From Antedon mediterranea (taxonomy: Eukaryota > Echinodermata > Crinoidea > Comatulida > Antedonidae), in the NCBI RefSeq assembly GCF_964355755.1, contig NC_092674.1, forward strand, positions 17,746,501-17,810,500: a DNA stretch of 64,000 nt, given 5' to 3'. Every line of letters begins with the position of its first letter. Position 1 is the first letter of the stretch. The notes under the pieces are model-generated. The model was not told the DNA's origin. It searched no databases and saw only the letters and a program-made list of their open reading frames with translations. Below, in pieces: positions 33,898 through 45,569 of this stretch. A program made the translations under genes and the position numbers.

Positions 33898-34137
33898 TTA
33901 CATTTGTACTGTCACAACCTCCGAAATTGCAATGACAGCACCATTTATTTCAGATGCTATGTGTCGGAGTTCAGACATTTTTGGAATCAAAGATCTGATG
34001 TTAAGGTGAACGAAGTACAATCCTTTCCTTTTAAAATGCGAAAATTTATTATCGGTGTCTACATTGGTCTTGTTTGTGTCCTCGCTTACCGCAGTTGTAG
34101 CACACAATTGGTCTTCGATTTCTATGTTGCCTTCCAT
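33898..34137 (-). pseudogene. LINE-2 ORF2 start (AP-endonuclease, truncated)
   Basis: It begins at ATG 34137, inside the end of ORF1, and reads to KGLYFVHLNIRSLIPKMSEL and AIAISE, the first two endonuclease blocks (Asn of LNIRSL, Glu of ISE). The expected TWL after ISE is replaced by unrelated sequence, so the domain is cut by the insertion at 33493-33897. The overlap with ORF1 is 89 bases. Confidence 0.75.
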
Positions 34138-34333
34138 TGTTTGCGGTTGAGGAGTAAGTAGGCCGTTGCCACCGTTGGTCTTGGTGTTGTGATGTCTGTC
34201 GGGCGTTTGGTAACACGATGTTTTCTAGGAGACGATTTGCCCCTGCTTCAGATAAATGTAATCCGTTGAAACTAAGAAGTGATTTATCTATACTTTCGTC
34301 CCAGTAGCGAAATTGGTGTCATTGTTCACGAAT
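34049..34333 (-). pseudogene. LINE-2 ORF1, C-terminal part with CCHC knuckle
   Basis: Frames hidden behind two indels give FRYWDESIDKSLLSFNGLHL then SEAGANRLLENI, the final DxxH-like block of an SGNH esterase (here N-G-L-H). A basic stretch and CYNCGKRGHKQDQC, a C-x2-C-x4-H-x4-C zinc knuckle, follow, with a stop at 34049-34051. Confidence 0.7.
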
Positions 34334-35131
34334 TCAATATTTTGTTCCATGGCTAAAGCTTGAAATCGTTTGTTTTAGTCCTTCTAGTTTTACTTGATCA
34401 ACATTGTTGTCTTCTCGCGGGGGGGGGGGGCTTGACACCGTCACACTTTCAGCCTTTGCCTTAACACTTGTTATCATATCTTTACATGCGTTAACGATGT
34501 CATCCACAGTCTCAGAAGATGAAAGGTCATTTGTTCCACAAACTATTGTAACATCTTTAAATGAGGTGGTATCTGGGTTTACAAAGTATGTTTGGATATC
34601 GATGAGGCCCGCTCCACTCATTGGTTGTACAATAAGATCATCACTTTTTGATGTTATATTTTTTATCAATGAGTCGCCAATCAAAATACGTCGGTTTGAC
34701 TCGGTTTTCTCAATTGATGCATGTGTATTTCCAGATGTACATTGATTGGTTAAAGTGACTAAAAGATTATTTAATATGTCTGTTTGCTTCATGTATAACT
34801 CTTCTAAATGCATTATTCTATCGCTCTGGCTTTGTATGATTGTCATTTGTGCTGCATTTGTATTTTTTAGTGTCTCTACAACTTCAAGTATTCGAGATAC
34901 AATTGAAGGCATCATTCTACAGGAGTGACATGGCCATACTCCGTTGGCTTCAGATTCTTTTAATTTAATACAATTCTCGTGGTACCAATGTCCACAAGTA
35001 CAACATCGTATTGTGTTACCTTTGTTAGCGTTTCCTTTGTGAGAGCAAGTCTGGATACATATTTTTCCAGGACCAATGCATTTCGTGTACTTTTCTTTAA
35101 TTTGTCCAGTTGCTTGGTTTGTACCTGCCAT
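34334..35131 (-). CDS. LINE-2 ORF1: PHD finger and SGNH esterase
   Basis: The frame starts at ATG 35131. A Cys/His-rich region (IRCCTCGHWYHENC, about 41-54, and WPCHSC, 66-71) is a PHD-type zinc finger. A coiled-coil-like stretch (about 75-125) follows, then ILIGDSLIKNI (149-159), a GAG block and VTIVCGTNDLSS (about 195-206), the GDS and GTND blocks of SGNH hydrolases. This PHD-esterase architecture is known in ORF1 of some CR1-superfamily LINEs, where the protein binds element RNA. The frame is lost after about residue 240; the rest is at 34049-34333. Confidence 0.8.
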   Translation of the reverse strand: MAGTNQATGQIKEKYTKCIGPGKICIQTCSHKGNANKGNTIRCCTCGHWYHENCIKLKESEANGVWPCHSCRMMPSIVSRILEVVETLKNTNAAQMTIIQSQSDRIMHLEELYMKQTDILNNLLVTLTNQCTSGNTHASIEKTESNRRILIGDSLIKNITSKSDDLIVQPMSGAGLIDIQTYFVNPDTTSFKDVTIVCGTNDLSSSETVDDIVNACKDMITSVKAKAESVTVSSPPPPREDNNVDQVKLEGLKQTISSFSHGTKY

Positions 35132-35234
35132 GTCAATATGGGTCGTCGTAGTTGTTTACCATTACAGCAGGTCTTATGTAATCGATCGATTAGTAAGAAC
35201 AAAAGAAAGATACAATAGAACAATAGGAATCAGA

Positions 35235-35939
35235 AAGGTGATCGGGTAGCGTCGCTCCCCTTTGTTAAAAGGATACAAATTACATAAACCGGGCCAAACG
35301 AAAAAAAAAAAAAGCCAATGAAATGTCCAATAACTGACCTATCCTGTATAAATCTGATACTGTATTCGATTTCTGTTATCTAATGTCAAGTTTGATCACG
35401 ATTATTTGAAAAGCATTGAAAAACAATCAAATGTTTTGGCAACTTCTTGATAACATATTGTGTTCTCACTGCTTAGAAGATAACGCTAGCGTTCTACTAG
35501 GTATATCAAAACAATTGCTAAACCTCTGGTTTGGGAAGACGTCGAGAGGCGACCGGTTTTTTTTTTAACCAAAGGTATCATTTCCAAATACAATATTGCA
35601 CTTTGTTGGTTTTGTGTGTGTTTTTGTTTCCGAGATAGTAGCTACGGCACAGAATCAATGGAACGATACAAAAAAAAGACAATATCGTAATAATATTAAC
35701 AATAATAATAATATTTTTTTATTTTTGTTGATTGATCTTCTTAACAAACGGTTAATGGGCATCAGGGTCCCGCAATTTACTGCGCGTTGCCAGAGTAGCT
35801 TAGAAGACAATCAGCACTGGAAAGATATAGTCTTTATTTAATGTTTCCTAAATATAGGCCTAATTAAATGTTGTTTTTCAAAAAAGGCAATACATAATTG
35901 TTCTTGTACTAACCAAAACTTCATTTATATTTCATTGAA
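35235..35939. other. Between LINE-2 and transposase C-terminal exons
   Basis: A poly(A) run at about 35300-35312 and a TAA/AAT microsatellite at about 35690-35715. The missing central (catalytic) exons of the CACTA-like transposase would be expected here or in the deleted interval, but none was recognised. Confidence 0.4.
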
Positions 35940-37069
35940 GCTTCAGAATATCGAGAATGGCTGGTCCATTTCTCTATACCAGTGCTAAAAGGGGTGATGG
36001 ACACAGATGTATTTGCACATTATTGTATGTTTGTGAATGGAATTTCTCTTTTAACCAAAACATCAATAACAGAAGAGAATTTAACCGAAGCTGAGAATTC
36101 TCTGCGGGGGTTTTGCCGCATTTTCCCAGAGATATACGGTATCGTTTATTGATTTAAAGAGTTCTGATTTAATTTAACATAATACATCTCTGTGGGTTAT
36201 ATTACTGTATATAAAATTAAGGTCTGAATAGCAATAATTATCCTATACTTTCATACATTACTATTTGTTATTATTTCACTTGTTTTCCAGGGCAAACAAA
36301 GCAAACAATGAATTTGCATTTGCTGAAACCAATTTTCTTGTTTTGGGTTTGAATCAATGAATGCCGCCTTAAAGAAAATGGTACATGGATCGAGATTTGT
36401 TAATAGCCAAGTAAGGATCTTGATTTGCAACGTTGTATCGGATACATGATTTATACAGTATGTTAGTTATACGTACAAATACAATCGTGATAACTCTGAT
36501 TTGTTTATTTAACTTATATTTTATGTTTGACTAATATAGATTTCATTTGCTGTTGGTATAGCATAGGGCCTATCATCATTGGTTACAAATATTATCTTTG
36601 CTTAAGCAGTTGTCCGTTAAGTTCCTGAGGTAAGTTAAAGTAGAAATTGGTATACGTATGTAATTCAGTTAAAACAGTTAGGTATTTTTTACTTGATTTT
36701 TCACAATTTACACTATATTTTACCAAAAAACAAGCTAACAATTGTATATATATATATTTTTTAGAGATGACAGTCGACGAAACAACTAGTCGAATTTTAC
36801 CTATCACAGAAAACTCTGCTCATTTTGAATTAATTTCAAAAGTGCAATACACTGGGCAATTCAACCGCTATATGAAAGGAAGAAACACATTTACTTGTGC
36901 GAGTACTGAAATAAGCAAGAGGAGAAGTAATTGCAGTATTATGTTTAAGGAAAGAAGAGAATGAGGATAGCTGTGGTCAAATAATTAACTTTATTTCCAC
37001 GGATATGTGCCCATATGTGATCATCCAAGAATATCACAATGTATATAAGATTGTAAACTACATTCATTA
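35940..37069 (+). pseudogene. CACTA/Tnp2-like transposase, C-terminal exons (broken)
   Basis: Exon 1 (about 35940-36138) reads ASEYREWLVHFSIPVLKGVM, then SITEENLTEAENSLRGFCRI and FPEIYG. It splices in phase (GG|TATC donor, TTTTCCAG acceptor at 36290) to QTKQTMNLHLL. A frame slip follows, then FSCFGFESMNAALKKMVHGS and RFVNSQ to donor GTAAGG (36411). A third exon (from about 36765) gives FELISKVQYTGQFNRYMKG, then FTCASTEISKRRS, and after another slip EENEDSCGQIINFISTDMCP and YVIIQEYHN. These match the C-terminal blocks of the same animal CACTA/EnSpm-like transposases as 27611-28640. Intron phases and order agree with one gene split by later insertions. Confidence 0.6.
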
Positions 37070-37211
37070 AGTAAGGCCTGGGCAGATAATAATATTTACC
37101 AGTGTCGTGTATCCGATTTAATTGTCTGTTCATTTACAATTACATAAATGATCAAATAATGTATCTGTTCCTAGGAACTTGTTGGAACACGATTTAATGT
37201 CAGGATATCAA

Positions 37212-37375
37212 CCCCGAAACCTAAAAATACCAGGATGGTGTCCGGCGGGGGATAGTTTACCACAGAATATTTGTGTTTTTTTCTTTCAATATCAATTTTC
37301 CATATCATATCGACCCCGAAACCTAGACTCAGAAATACCCGGATGGTGTCCGGCGGGGGATAGTTTACCATTGTA
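37212..37375 (+). repeat. Two copies of a CCCCGAAACCT...GGCGGGGGATAG unit
   Basis: Units at 37212-37265 and 37314-37373 share CCCCGAAACCT, a variable AAATACC-GGATGGTG stretch and TCCGGCGGGGGATAGTTTAC. They are about 102 bases apart and also match 4834-4890. Confidence 0.7.
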
Positions 37376-37711
37376 AATATTTATCGGTTTTTGTAAATTT
37401 CAATATACATATCGTTTATTTGTGGCAATAGTAGGTCCATGTTTGCGTATCTGTCTGTTTATAGTCACAACATCTGAATGAATTTGTCCATTTACCTTTA
37501 ATCCACACTAGACTCCATTAAATTGTATTACGTGATCAATGCGCACTTTTTATATATTATTCAATCATAATCAGAAATACACCATACACCAAGCCCATGC
37601 AGGTCATGATCATGTCAAGATCGTAATAAAGAAAATGCCTAGCGGAATTATTTTTTAAAAAATGTGCGTTTATTTAGGCTTAGGCCTACATATAATGGTC
37701 AAAATAAATGT
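37376..37711. other. Unassigned intron sequence
   Basis: No feature recognised. Confidence 0.35.
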
Positions 37712-37715
37712 TTAA

Positions 37716-38106
37716 AGGCCCATTTACACTGGGACGATAACGATCGACGATAAATCGATAAATATGCATTTTCATACATAAAACAAAGGAAATCTAAAAC
37801 GTTTTTATTCTAGAACTATAGGATAACCATCTATGCTGCCGTTGATGAAAATTATATTTCACACGTCCAATCAAATGACGTCATGATCAGTAAGAGCAAT
37901 AATATCGTGACAATACAACGATGTTATTGTTTTTATATATCCTGACGTCATTTGATCGGATTTTTAGAAATTTGATTTTTATCAATGACAGCATAAATGA
38001 TTATCCTATAGTTCTAAAACGAAAACTTTTACAATTTATTTTATGCAAGAAAAATGTGTGTTTATCTATTTATCGTCTATCGTTATCGTCCCGGTGTAAA
38101 TGGGCC
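37716..38106. mobile_element. TTAA-flanked MITE
   Basis: Left end AGGCCCATTTACACTGGGA and right end CCGGTGTAAATGGGCC are inverted and continue with GACGATAACGATCGACGATA against TATCGTCTATCGTTATCGTC. TTAA is present at 37712-37715 and 38107-38110. Further inverted pairs lie inside (TTCTAGAACTATAGGATAA against TTATCCTATAGTTCTAAAA; AATGACGTCA against TGACGTCATT). TTAA targets suggest the piggyBac or Kolobok superfamily. Confidence 0.75.
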
Positions 38107-38390
38107 TTAACGATTGGTCTGTTTGCTTTTTTTACTCTCTGATTGCAATTGTTCTTATTACAATATGTTCTTATATTCGACACCAATATTAAATTAGTAA
38201 ATAAACTAAAAACTGGGCAAGTCCCAGGACAGCCATAATCATCATTATTGAATTAAATTTGTTTTTGCAGTCATATAATTTTTTTTTACAAATGTATTCT
38301 GGATCTGGATGAATACTGACGAAGGACCACGTGGGTATATGTGCCAGGGGGTGCGTCTCTCGGTGTGCAAACATCATACTTAACTGAATT

Positions 38391-38700
38391 TTTTTTTTTT
38401 TTTTTTTTCAATTTATTAATCATTCACAACTTCACTTAACTGACCAAACAATGACGAAAAAACAAACAAATCAACATCCATACATTAATATACATAAATC
38501 AATTGCTGCATTAAATTGAAGCCCATGACTTGGCAGTACATGCTATTAGGTGGTGCAATAGTGATTGTGCAATCATCTAAGTTTGTCTAAAGTGCTGATT
38601 TAAAGGTTTGTAATGATGATGCTTGTTTAATGCATTCTGGAAGTACATTCCATGCTCTTACAGTACGCGGAAAAAACGAATATTTGTATTTGTCTATTGA
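38391..38700 (-). pseudogene. LINE 3' end with poly(A)
   Basis: On the minus strand YKYSFFPRTVRAWNVLPECI followed by KQASSLQTFKSAL and a stop is the C-terminal signature of CR1/jockey-like ORF2. The 3' untranslated part ends in a poly(A) run (T run at 38391-38409 on the + strand). Upstream coding is disrupted by the hairpin repeat at 38709. Confidence 0.75.
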
Positions 38701-38708
38701 ATGATGAC

Positions 38709-38735
38709 TAGAGGGTTCGCTCGCGCACCCTCTAG
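38709..38735. repeat. CTAGA...TCTAG hairpin, copy 2
   Basis: CTAGAGGG (38709-38716) and CCCTCTAG (38728-38735) surround TTCGCTCGCGCA. Both the ACTAGA start and the right flank (GGTCCTCGAAAACATGA) resemble those at 5736-5772. Confidence 0.6.
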
Positions 38736-38739
38736 TGGG

Positions 38740-39629
38740 TGTACCCGAATGGTCCTCGAAAACATGACCAACGCCTCTGGAAATTGAAGCCCAGGTGACA
38801 CCTATGCATATGACTGATGAGTAATGTATGTTTATTTTGTGATGTTTCATGGTGGTCCATAAATTAGGTACGCCAAAAATATCGCTTCCAGGGTAATGTA
38901 GCAAATTAGAGTTAAAAAATAGACGAATAGAGAACAATATAGGCTAATTATTATATGTGAAACCTGTGCTGAAAATAAGTTTGGTAAGATACGAAATGTA
39001 TACCAATTATGATTGATTACGTCCCCTGTCAGTAATGATGTATGGACACTTGACAGCAATTGGTGGTTGGAACGTAAAGGGGAAAAGTTACTCAATAGAT
39101 TTATTTATTTGTAAACAAAATGTACATTAATTCTCCCTGTAATGATGTAAAAACTTTCAACAATAGGTATTACAACAATTGGTATTAATGCAAATAATAA
39201 TTGTAAAGAACAGTATATGTATAATATACATATTATATTATTATATATATTATCTGAACGTTACACACAGGAGGAAACCGTTAATAGGGGTCATCAATCA
39301 CTGAAACAGTCTCTAACGTGACCGTACCAAGAGACCAAAAGCATAGTTTATCAATGTGGGTGACAGTGAGCGGGGTTTTAACATTTGTATCACAATATAT
39401 CATGACAACAGCATCTTGTTAATTAAAACAAAAAGATCAAATAAAAACTTTCGTAGCCTACTTATATTTCGGTCGTAGTAGACACCATTTATAATTATAA
39501 ATAGAGCAAGCAACAGAAATAATCGATAAACAGTAATGGTGTTTCCCTGGTAGGCATGGCCTCCTATAGTAACATTGAATCGCACCTAAATTTGATAAAA
39601 TGATTAATAAATAGCAAAATAATTAGTTA
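38740..39629. other. Remaining LINE upstream sequence and unassigned DNA
   Basis: About 38850-39095 may be degraded LINE coding on the minus strand (no clear motif). An AT-rich palindromic tract (TATAATATACATATTATATTATTATA) lies near 39220-39255. Confidence 0.3.
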
Positions 39630-41033
39630 ACTAGATTTAATTCGTCACTATGACGAATTATAGGTTATATGCATTGATTTAAATAAAGATAATTGATTTT
39701 TAAAAGATATATTAATTGATTGATTTTCTCAGAATCTTTAATTATTTATAATATATGATAGGACCTTGCTAACGCGAACACCATAGCCGGTATCACAATC
39801 CGATCAAAGATCCATATGCGTATAATGTCATAAACCACATTTGTTGTTACATAATAATAAAGACATAAGTTAATTTTTATCTAGATTTCATTATAAATCA
39901 TGTGTATAATCTATACACTAAGAAATAAATTTGAACAAACAATACGGATAATAAAAAAAAAATCTTATTTCGTTTCCCAAGGTGAGACTCGATCTCGGTA
40001 CCTTGAAAGCCATAGACACGAGCACAGACCACCGAGCCGTACACAACTGACTAAAAGTTGTAGAAAAATTCCTCCGTGTATTTACTATGCAGTAACCACT
40101 TTGATGCAAATAGATTATTACATACCGAAATGAATTATAATTTTTTACTATGATGACATCTTTAAAATGTATACAAATGATGCACTGTCAAACTACATAC
40201 TTTTAACTTTAATATATGAATTTTTGAAGGAAGAAAGTTAATGTTAAGTTTGTTATTTTGGCCTAAGAAAATGTCATAATTTGTTTGATTGTCGAAATTA
40301 TTTTTTTTAAATTTAATATGCAATTAATGATGACTTAATCAACTTTTGTTCTCTTTATTTGATAATAAATCATACATATGATACATACACTTCAAGAAAA
40401 TGAAATAAAAAATAGGTGTTCCCCTGCATTCTGACGATATATATTAATTTTAAAATTTAGCATATTTTCACCATTTTGTTAACTTATACGTGTGTAGCCA
40501 GTCACTTTTGACTTGCTCGTATAACGCAATTTCGAGTTGAAACCTGAATCAAATATGATGATATTATTAAAGAAAGATTGTAAAACAGAAATCGGGCAAA
40601 AAGAGTGCGCATTAACATTTAACGCGCAGTGCGCGTGCAAAAATCTGCGCACTCATGGAAATTTTTTAAACGCTTAAAATTGCCTGAAACGTACTCTAAT
40701 TTCATCGAAAATAAATTTTGAACATTTTAAGCGCGCGTACGCAAGCGTTATATGCGCTACGCACGTAATTTTATTGCCATATGATGAAATATGACCTGAA
40801 ATTTATGAGTACCAAATTTTGTTTAATTGTGATTCATGCTTGTGAAGATATGATTACAAACGTAATTTCGTAAAATCGCGCGTAGACCACGTAATTTTTG
40901 ATTACGCATCGTGAAAATATAACCACATCGATTCCTGGCCATGAGGAATATACTCTGAAAACTTGACTTAGCTAGATTAAACTGATGCCAAGATAATGCA
41001 CGGACAAAATAGTGCTAAGGAAAGAATAAATAA
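39630..41033 (+). repeat. Array unit 1, divergent TTATATGC subfamily
   Basis: Starts ACTAGATTTAATTCGTCA; the small hairpin is TAATTCGTCA / CTA / TGACGAATTA (39638-39660), then TAGGTTATATGCAT. The body is poorly conserved with the other units, except for a GCGC-rich part at about 40600-40900. A weak tRNA-Glu-like segment (39975-40040, minus strand, TTTCAA anticodon loop, poor T arm) lies inside and may be a SINE remnant. Confidence 0.7.
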
Positions 41034-42530
41034 ACTAGACATGAAACTCGTCACTTTGACGAGTTAGTTATCCGCACGACAAACGCCACGTGCACGTCAT
41101 ACGTTGGAATATTGCACACAGAAAAAGATTATGGCATTATGACCTGAAAAATATGATATGTTGTTAGTGCTGAATTCTGTCAATATTATACAGTATAAAC
41201 AGTATAATATGTATACATATTAAATACAGTGCAGAATAGGTGAAATTATGGGACCCGCCATTTATTCATATTTTTAACATGGCTACGGTATCAAAATTAA
41301 ACTCTAAGATAGCAATTTCGGAAGGAAATTATCTCAGCAACAACATATTAACATGTAGAAGGAATTTGAATACGTAAAATATAGATGCGCGCTCTTTTAA
41401 ATGTGATAAACTATGACGCAAAAGGTGAAAATACGACATTTTTTAGTTAACTGGCCATATGATGACGTCATAACATCTGATTAGCAAAATTTTCACATGA
41501 ATTCGTATCTACAATCCAATAGCTTCCAGAAAACGTTTTAATTATGATTATCACTTTTTATTGTTACGAGCTATAACAGATTGAAATTTACTGTAAAGAT
41601 GAAAATAAGTGACCCACGTTATTTACATTTTTAGACATGATGACGTTATAAAAATTTAAATATTTTTAACTCATTGGAAAGATAGTTGATTGACCTAGAC
41701 AGTATTAAAATCTTGCAGAAAATGGAATACGGATAAGCGTGATGCGCTCCATTGAATGTGATGAGCAATAACGAAGAGAAAAAATTCCTATATTTTGCAT
41801 TCGTGTGGCCATACGATGACGTCACAATGTCCGGTTAGCCATATTGATCCATCATCCGATATCTACAACTCATTAACTTCCAGAATATGTAATTTAAAAA
41901 AAAGTTCACCCCATAGTTTAGAATCTATGACTGTTTAAAAAAAGGCATAATTTTCATGAATTTTGGAACTTTTTCATCAAAAACGCGCAAAAATTTTCCA
42001 ATTCGACGTGCTCGTATGACGTAATTTTAAGTCAAAAATGGTTTTAAAATGGTAAAATTACTCTAGAAGGCTGGAAAAACATAATTCATACGAAAAAAAG
42101 ATGTTTTTCACGGTACGTGGCCACCGCGCGCGTAAAAAAATGCGCGCACGTGGGAATTTTTGACATGCTCAAAATGTCATGAAACGCGTAGAAAGTTGAT
42201 TAGAAATTGATTTTTCGCATTTTGAAATTTTAAACGCGCGGGCGTGCGTAACTTCGTGTGAAACATGCCATTTTTTCTCCACAGTCAGTTAGCGCAAGAT
42301 ATAAATTAAACTTTTGTTAAGTTTCAATTTAAATTGCTATATGGTTTTCGATCTATGTTAAATACGCGAAATTCGTTAAAACGCGCGTAAATCACGTTGC
42401 GCAATTCTGACGTCATTCACAATAGGAGGTGCACAATTTCACGTGAATGCCCACATGTTGACAAAGTTATAAAATGTTTTGTTTACAAGTTTTTGAGATA
42501 CGCGAGACACAAAATTGACAGAAAGAAAGA
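41034..42530 (+). repeat. Array unit 2
   Basis: ACTAGACATGA, hairpin AACTCGTCA / CTT / TGACGAGTT (41045-41065), then AGTTATCCGC. Two diverged internal modules of about 360 bp share GGCCATAYGATGACGTCA, a TATCTACAA word and CTTCCAGAA. It ends ACGCGAGACACAAAATTGAC without a terminal hairpin. Confidence 0.8.
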
Positions 42531-44048
42531 ACTAGACATGAAACTCGTCACTTTGACGAGTTAGTTATCCGCTCGACAAACGCCACGCGCACGTCATACG
42601 TTGGAATTTTGCACACAGAAGAAGATTATGGCATTATTACTTGAACTGAAGAATATGATGTGTTGTTAGTGCTGAATGCTGTATATTTTGTGTCATATAG
42701 TATACACAGTATAATCTGTATACATATCACCGACAGTGTAAAATAGGTGAAATTACAGGACCCGTATTTTATTCCAATTTTTAACATGTTGACGGTTTCA
42801 AAATGAAACGCGAAGGTAGTAATTTCGGAAGAAAATTATCTCAGCAACAACATATTAACGTTTAGAAGAAATTTGAATACATGTAATATTGATGCGTGCT
42901 TTTTTTAATGTAATGAACTATGACGCAAAAGATGAAAATAAGACTTTGTTTATTTAACTGGCCATATGATGACATCACAATATCTAATTGGCAAAAAATT
43001 CACATGATTTCGTATCTACAATCCGATAGCTTCCTGAAAACGTTTTAATCGTGATTATCACATTTTATTGGTACGAGCTATAACAGATTAAAATTTACTG
43101 TAAAGATGAAATTAATGACCCTGTTAATTAAAATTTTTAGGCATGATCGTAATAACAATTAAAATATTTTTAACTCATGTGAAAGATAGTTGATTGACCT
43201 AGATAATATTAAAATCTCGGAGGAAATGGAATACGGATAAGCAAGATGCGCTCTATTGAAAGTGATGAGCAATAACGAAACAGACAAAAATCCTATATTA
43301 TACATTCGTGTGGCCATACGATGACGTCATAACATCTGAGAGTTAAAAATTGTGAATGAATTTATATCTACAATTTATCTTCTTGCATAATAAGTTTTAA
43401 AAAATTCGGGTCACCTTTGATCCTGAAGAGCTATAATAGATTCAAAATAGGCATTATTTTGACAATATTTTATAACTTTTTCATCTAAAACGCGCGCAAA
43501 TGGTCCCAATCAACGTGTTCATATGACGTCATGTTAATTTGAAATGATGTCAATCTTTTTTAAAATGACTAAGAAAGGCTGTAAAATCATAATTCAAGAG
43601 AAAAACACATGGTTTTCATGCTCCGTGCGCACCTTGCGCGTAAATTTTTTCGCGCGCGTGGGAATTTTTGACATGCTTAAAATGTCCTGATCAGCGTAGA
43701 AAGTTGATTAGAAATTAATTTTGCGCATTTTGAAAGTTTAAATGCGCGTGCGCGGGTTACTTCTTGTAAAACATGCCATTTTTAATCCATAGAAATTTTT
43801 CCCTTGATATGAATTAAATTTTCACTAAGTGTCAATACAAAATGACTTTTGGTTTTTAGTCTATGATCAATCATAAAAAATCATAAAATCGCGCGTAAGT
43901 CACGTTGCGCAACTCTGACGTCATTCAAAAATAGGAGGTGCACAACTTCACGTAAATGCCCATATGTTGAAAAAGTTATGAAATGTTATGTTTACAAGTT
44001 TTTGAGATACGCGAGACACAAAAATGGAGGAGAAAGAAATAAGAAAAA
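42531..44048 (+). repeat. Array unit 3
   Basis: Same 5' end as unit 2 (ACTAGACATGAAACTCGTCA, then GTTATCCGC at 42564-42572). It ends GAAAGAAATAAGAAAAA next to unit 4, which is the A-rich part of the family's tail, but the terminal hairpin is missing. Confidence 0.8.
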
Positions 44049-45569
44049 ACTAGACATGAAACTCGTCACTTTGACGAGTTAGTTATCCGCACGACAAACG
44101 CCACATGCACGTCATGCTTTAGAATTTTGCACACAGAAAAAGATTATGGCATTATGACCTGATCTGAAGAATATAATATGTTGTTAGTGCTAAATTCTAT
44201 CAATTTTGTGTCATATAGTACAGTATAAACAGTATAATCTGTATACATATTACATACAGTGTAGAATAGGTGAAATTACGGGACCTGCCATTTATTCCAT
44301 TTTTTAACATGGCGACGGTATCAAAATGAAACACTAAAATAACAATTTCGGAAGGATATTATCTCAGCAACAACATATTAGCGAGTAGAAGAAATTTGAA
44401 TACGTAAAATATAGATGCGCGCCCTTTTAAATGTGATGAAACATTACGCAAAATATGAAAATACGCCTTTTTTTTATTCAACTGGCCATATGATGACGTC
44501 ACAACATCCGATTGGCAAAATGTTTACATGAATTCGTATCTACAATCCCTTAGCTTCCAGAAAACGTTTTAATCATGATTATCACTTTTTATTCTGATGA
44601 GCTATAACAGATTGAAATTTACTGTAAAGATGAAAATAAGTCACCCACGTTATTTACAATTTTCGACATGATGACGTCATAAAAATTAAAATATTTTTAA
44701 CTCATGCGAAAGATAGTTCGTTTACCTAGACAATATCAAAATCGGGGTGAAAATAAAAAACGGATAAGTGGAGATGCGCTCTATTAAATGTGATGCGCTA
44801 TGACGAAAGATATAAAAATCCTATATTTTATATTCGCGTGGCCATACGATGACCTTATAATGTCCGATTAGCCATATTAATGCATGATTCCATATCTACA
44901 ACTCATCAACTTCCAGAATATATAATTTAAAAAAAGTTCACCACATTCTATGAATTTAAAAAAAGTTCACCACATTCTATGAATGACAAATTTTTGAACT
45001 TTTTCATAAAAAACGCACGTAAATTATCCAATTGGATGTGCCCGTATGACGTAATTTTAGGTCAAAATTGTTCAAAAGTTGGTAAAATTACTAGAAAAGG
45101 CTGGAAAAACATGAATCACGCAAAAAAATTTATTTTCAACGCTACGTGCGCACCGTGCGAGTAAAAATATGCGCGCGCGTGGGATTTTTTGACTTGCTCA
45201 AAATGACATGAAACGCGTAGAAAGTTGATTAGAAATTGATTTTTCGCATTTTGAAATTTTAAACGCCCGTGCGCGCGTAACTTCGTGTGAAACCTGCCAT
45301 TTTTTTTCCACAGTCAGTTAGCGCGAGATATAAATTAAACTTTTGTTAAGTTTCAATTTATATTGCTATATGGTTTTCGATCTATGTTAAATACGCGAAA
45401 TTCGTTAAAACGCGCGTAAATCACGTTGCGCAATTCTGACGTCATTCACAATAGGAGGTGCACAATTTCACGTGAATGCCCACATGTTGACAAAGTTATA
45501 AAATGTTTTGTTTACAAGTTTTTGAGATACGCGAGACACAAAATTGACAGAAAGAAAGAATAATACAGA
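44049..45569 (+). repeat. Array unit 4
   Basis: Same 5' end as units 2 and 3. Its tail reads GAAAGAAAGAATAATACAGA (ends 45569), where unit 5 is inserted. The tail resumes at 47205 with the duplicated AATAATACAGA, an A run and the terminal hairpin 47252-47277. So this unit is complete but split. Confidence 0.8.

Noticed and set aside
39975-40040. tRNA-Glu gene
   Set aside because: The T arm has a short stem and a 5-base loop, and the acceptor does not pair; at most a SINE remnant.
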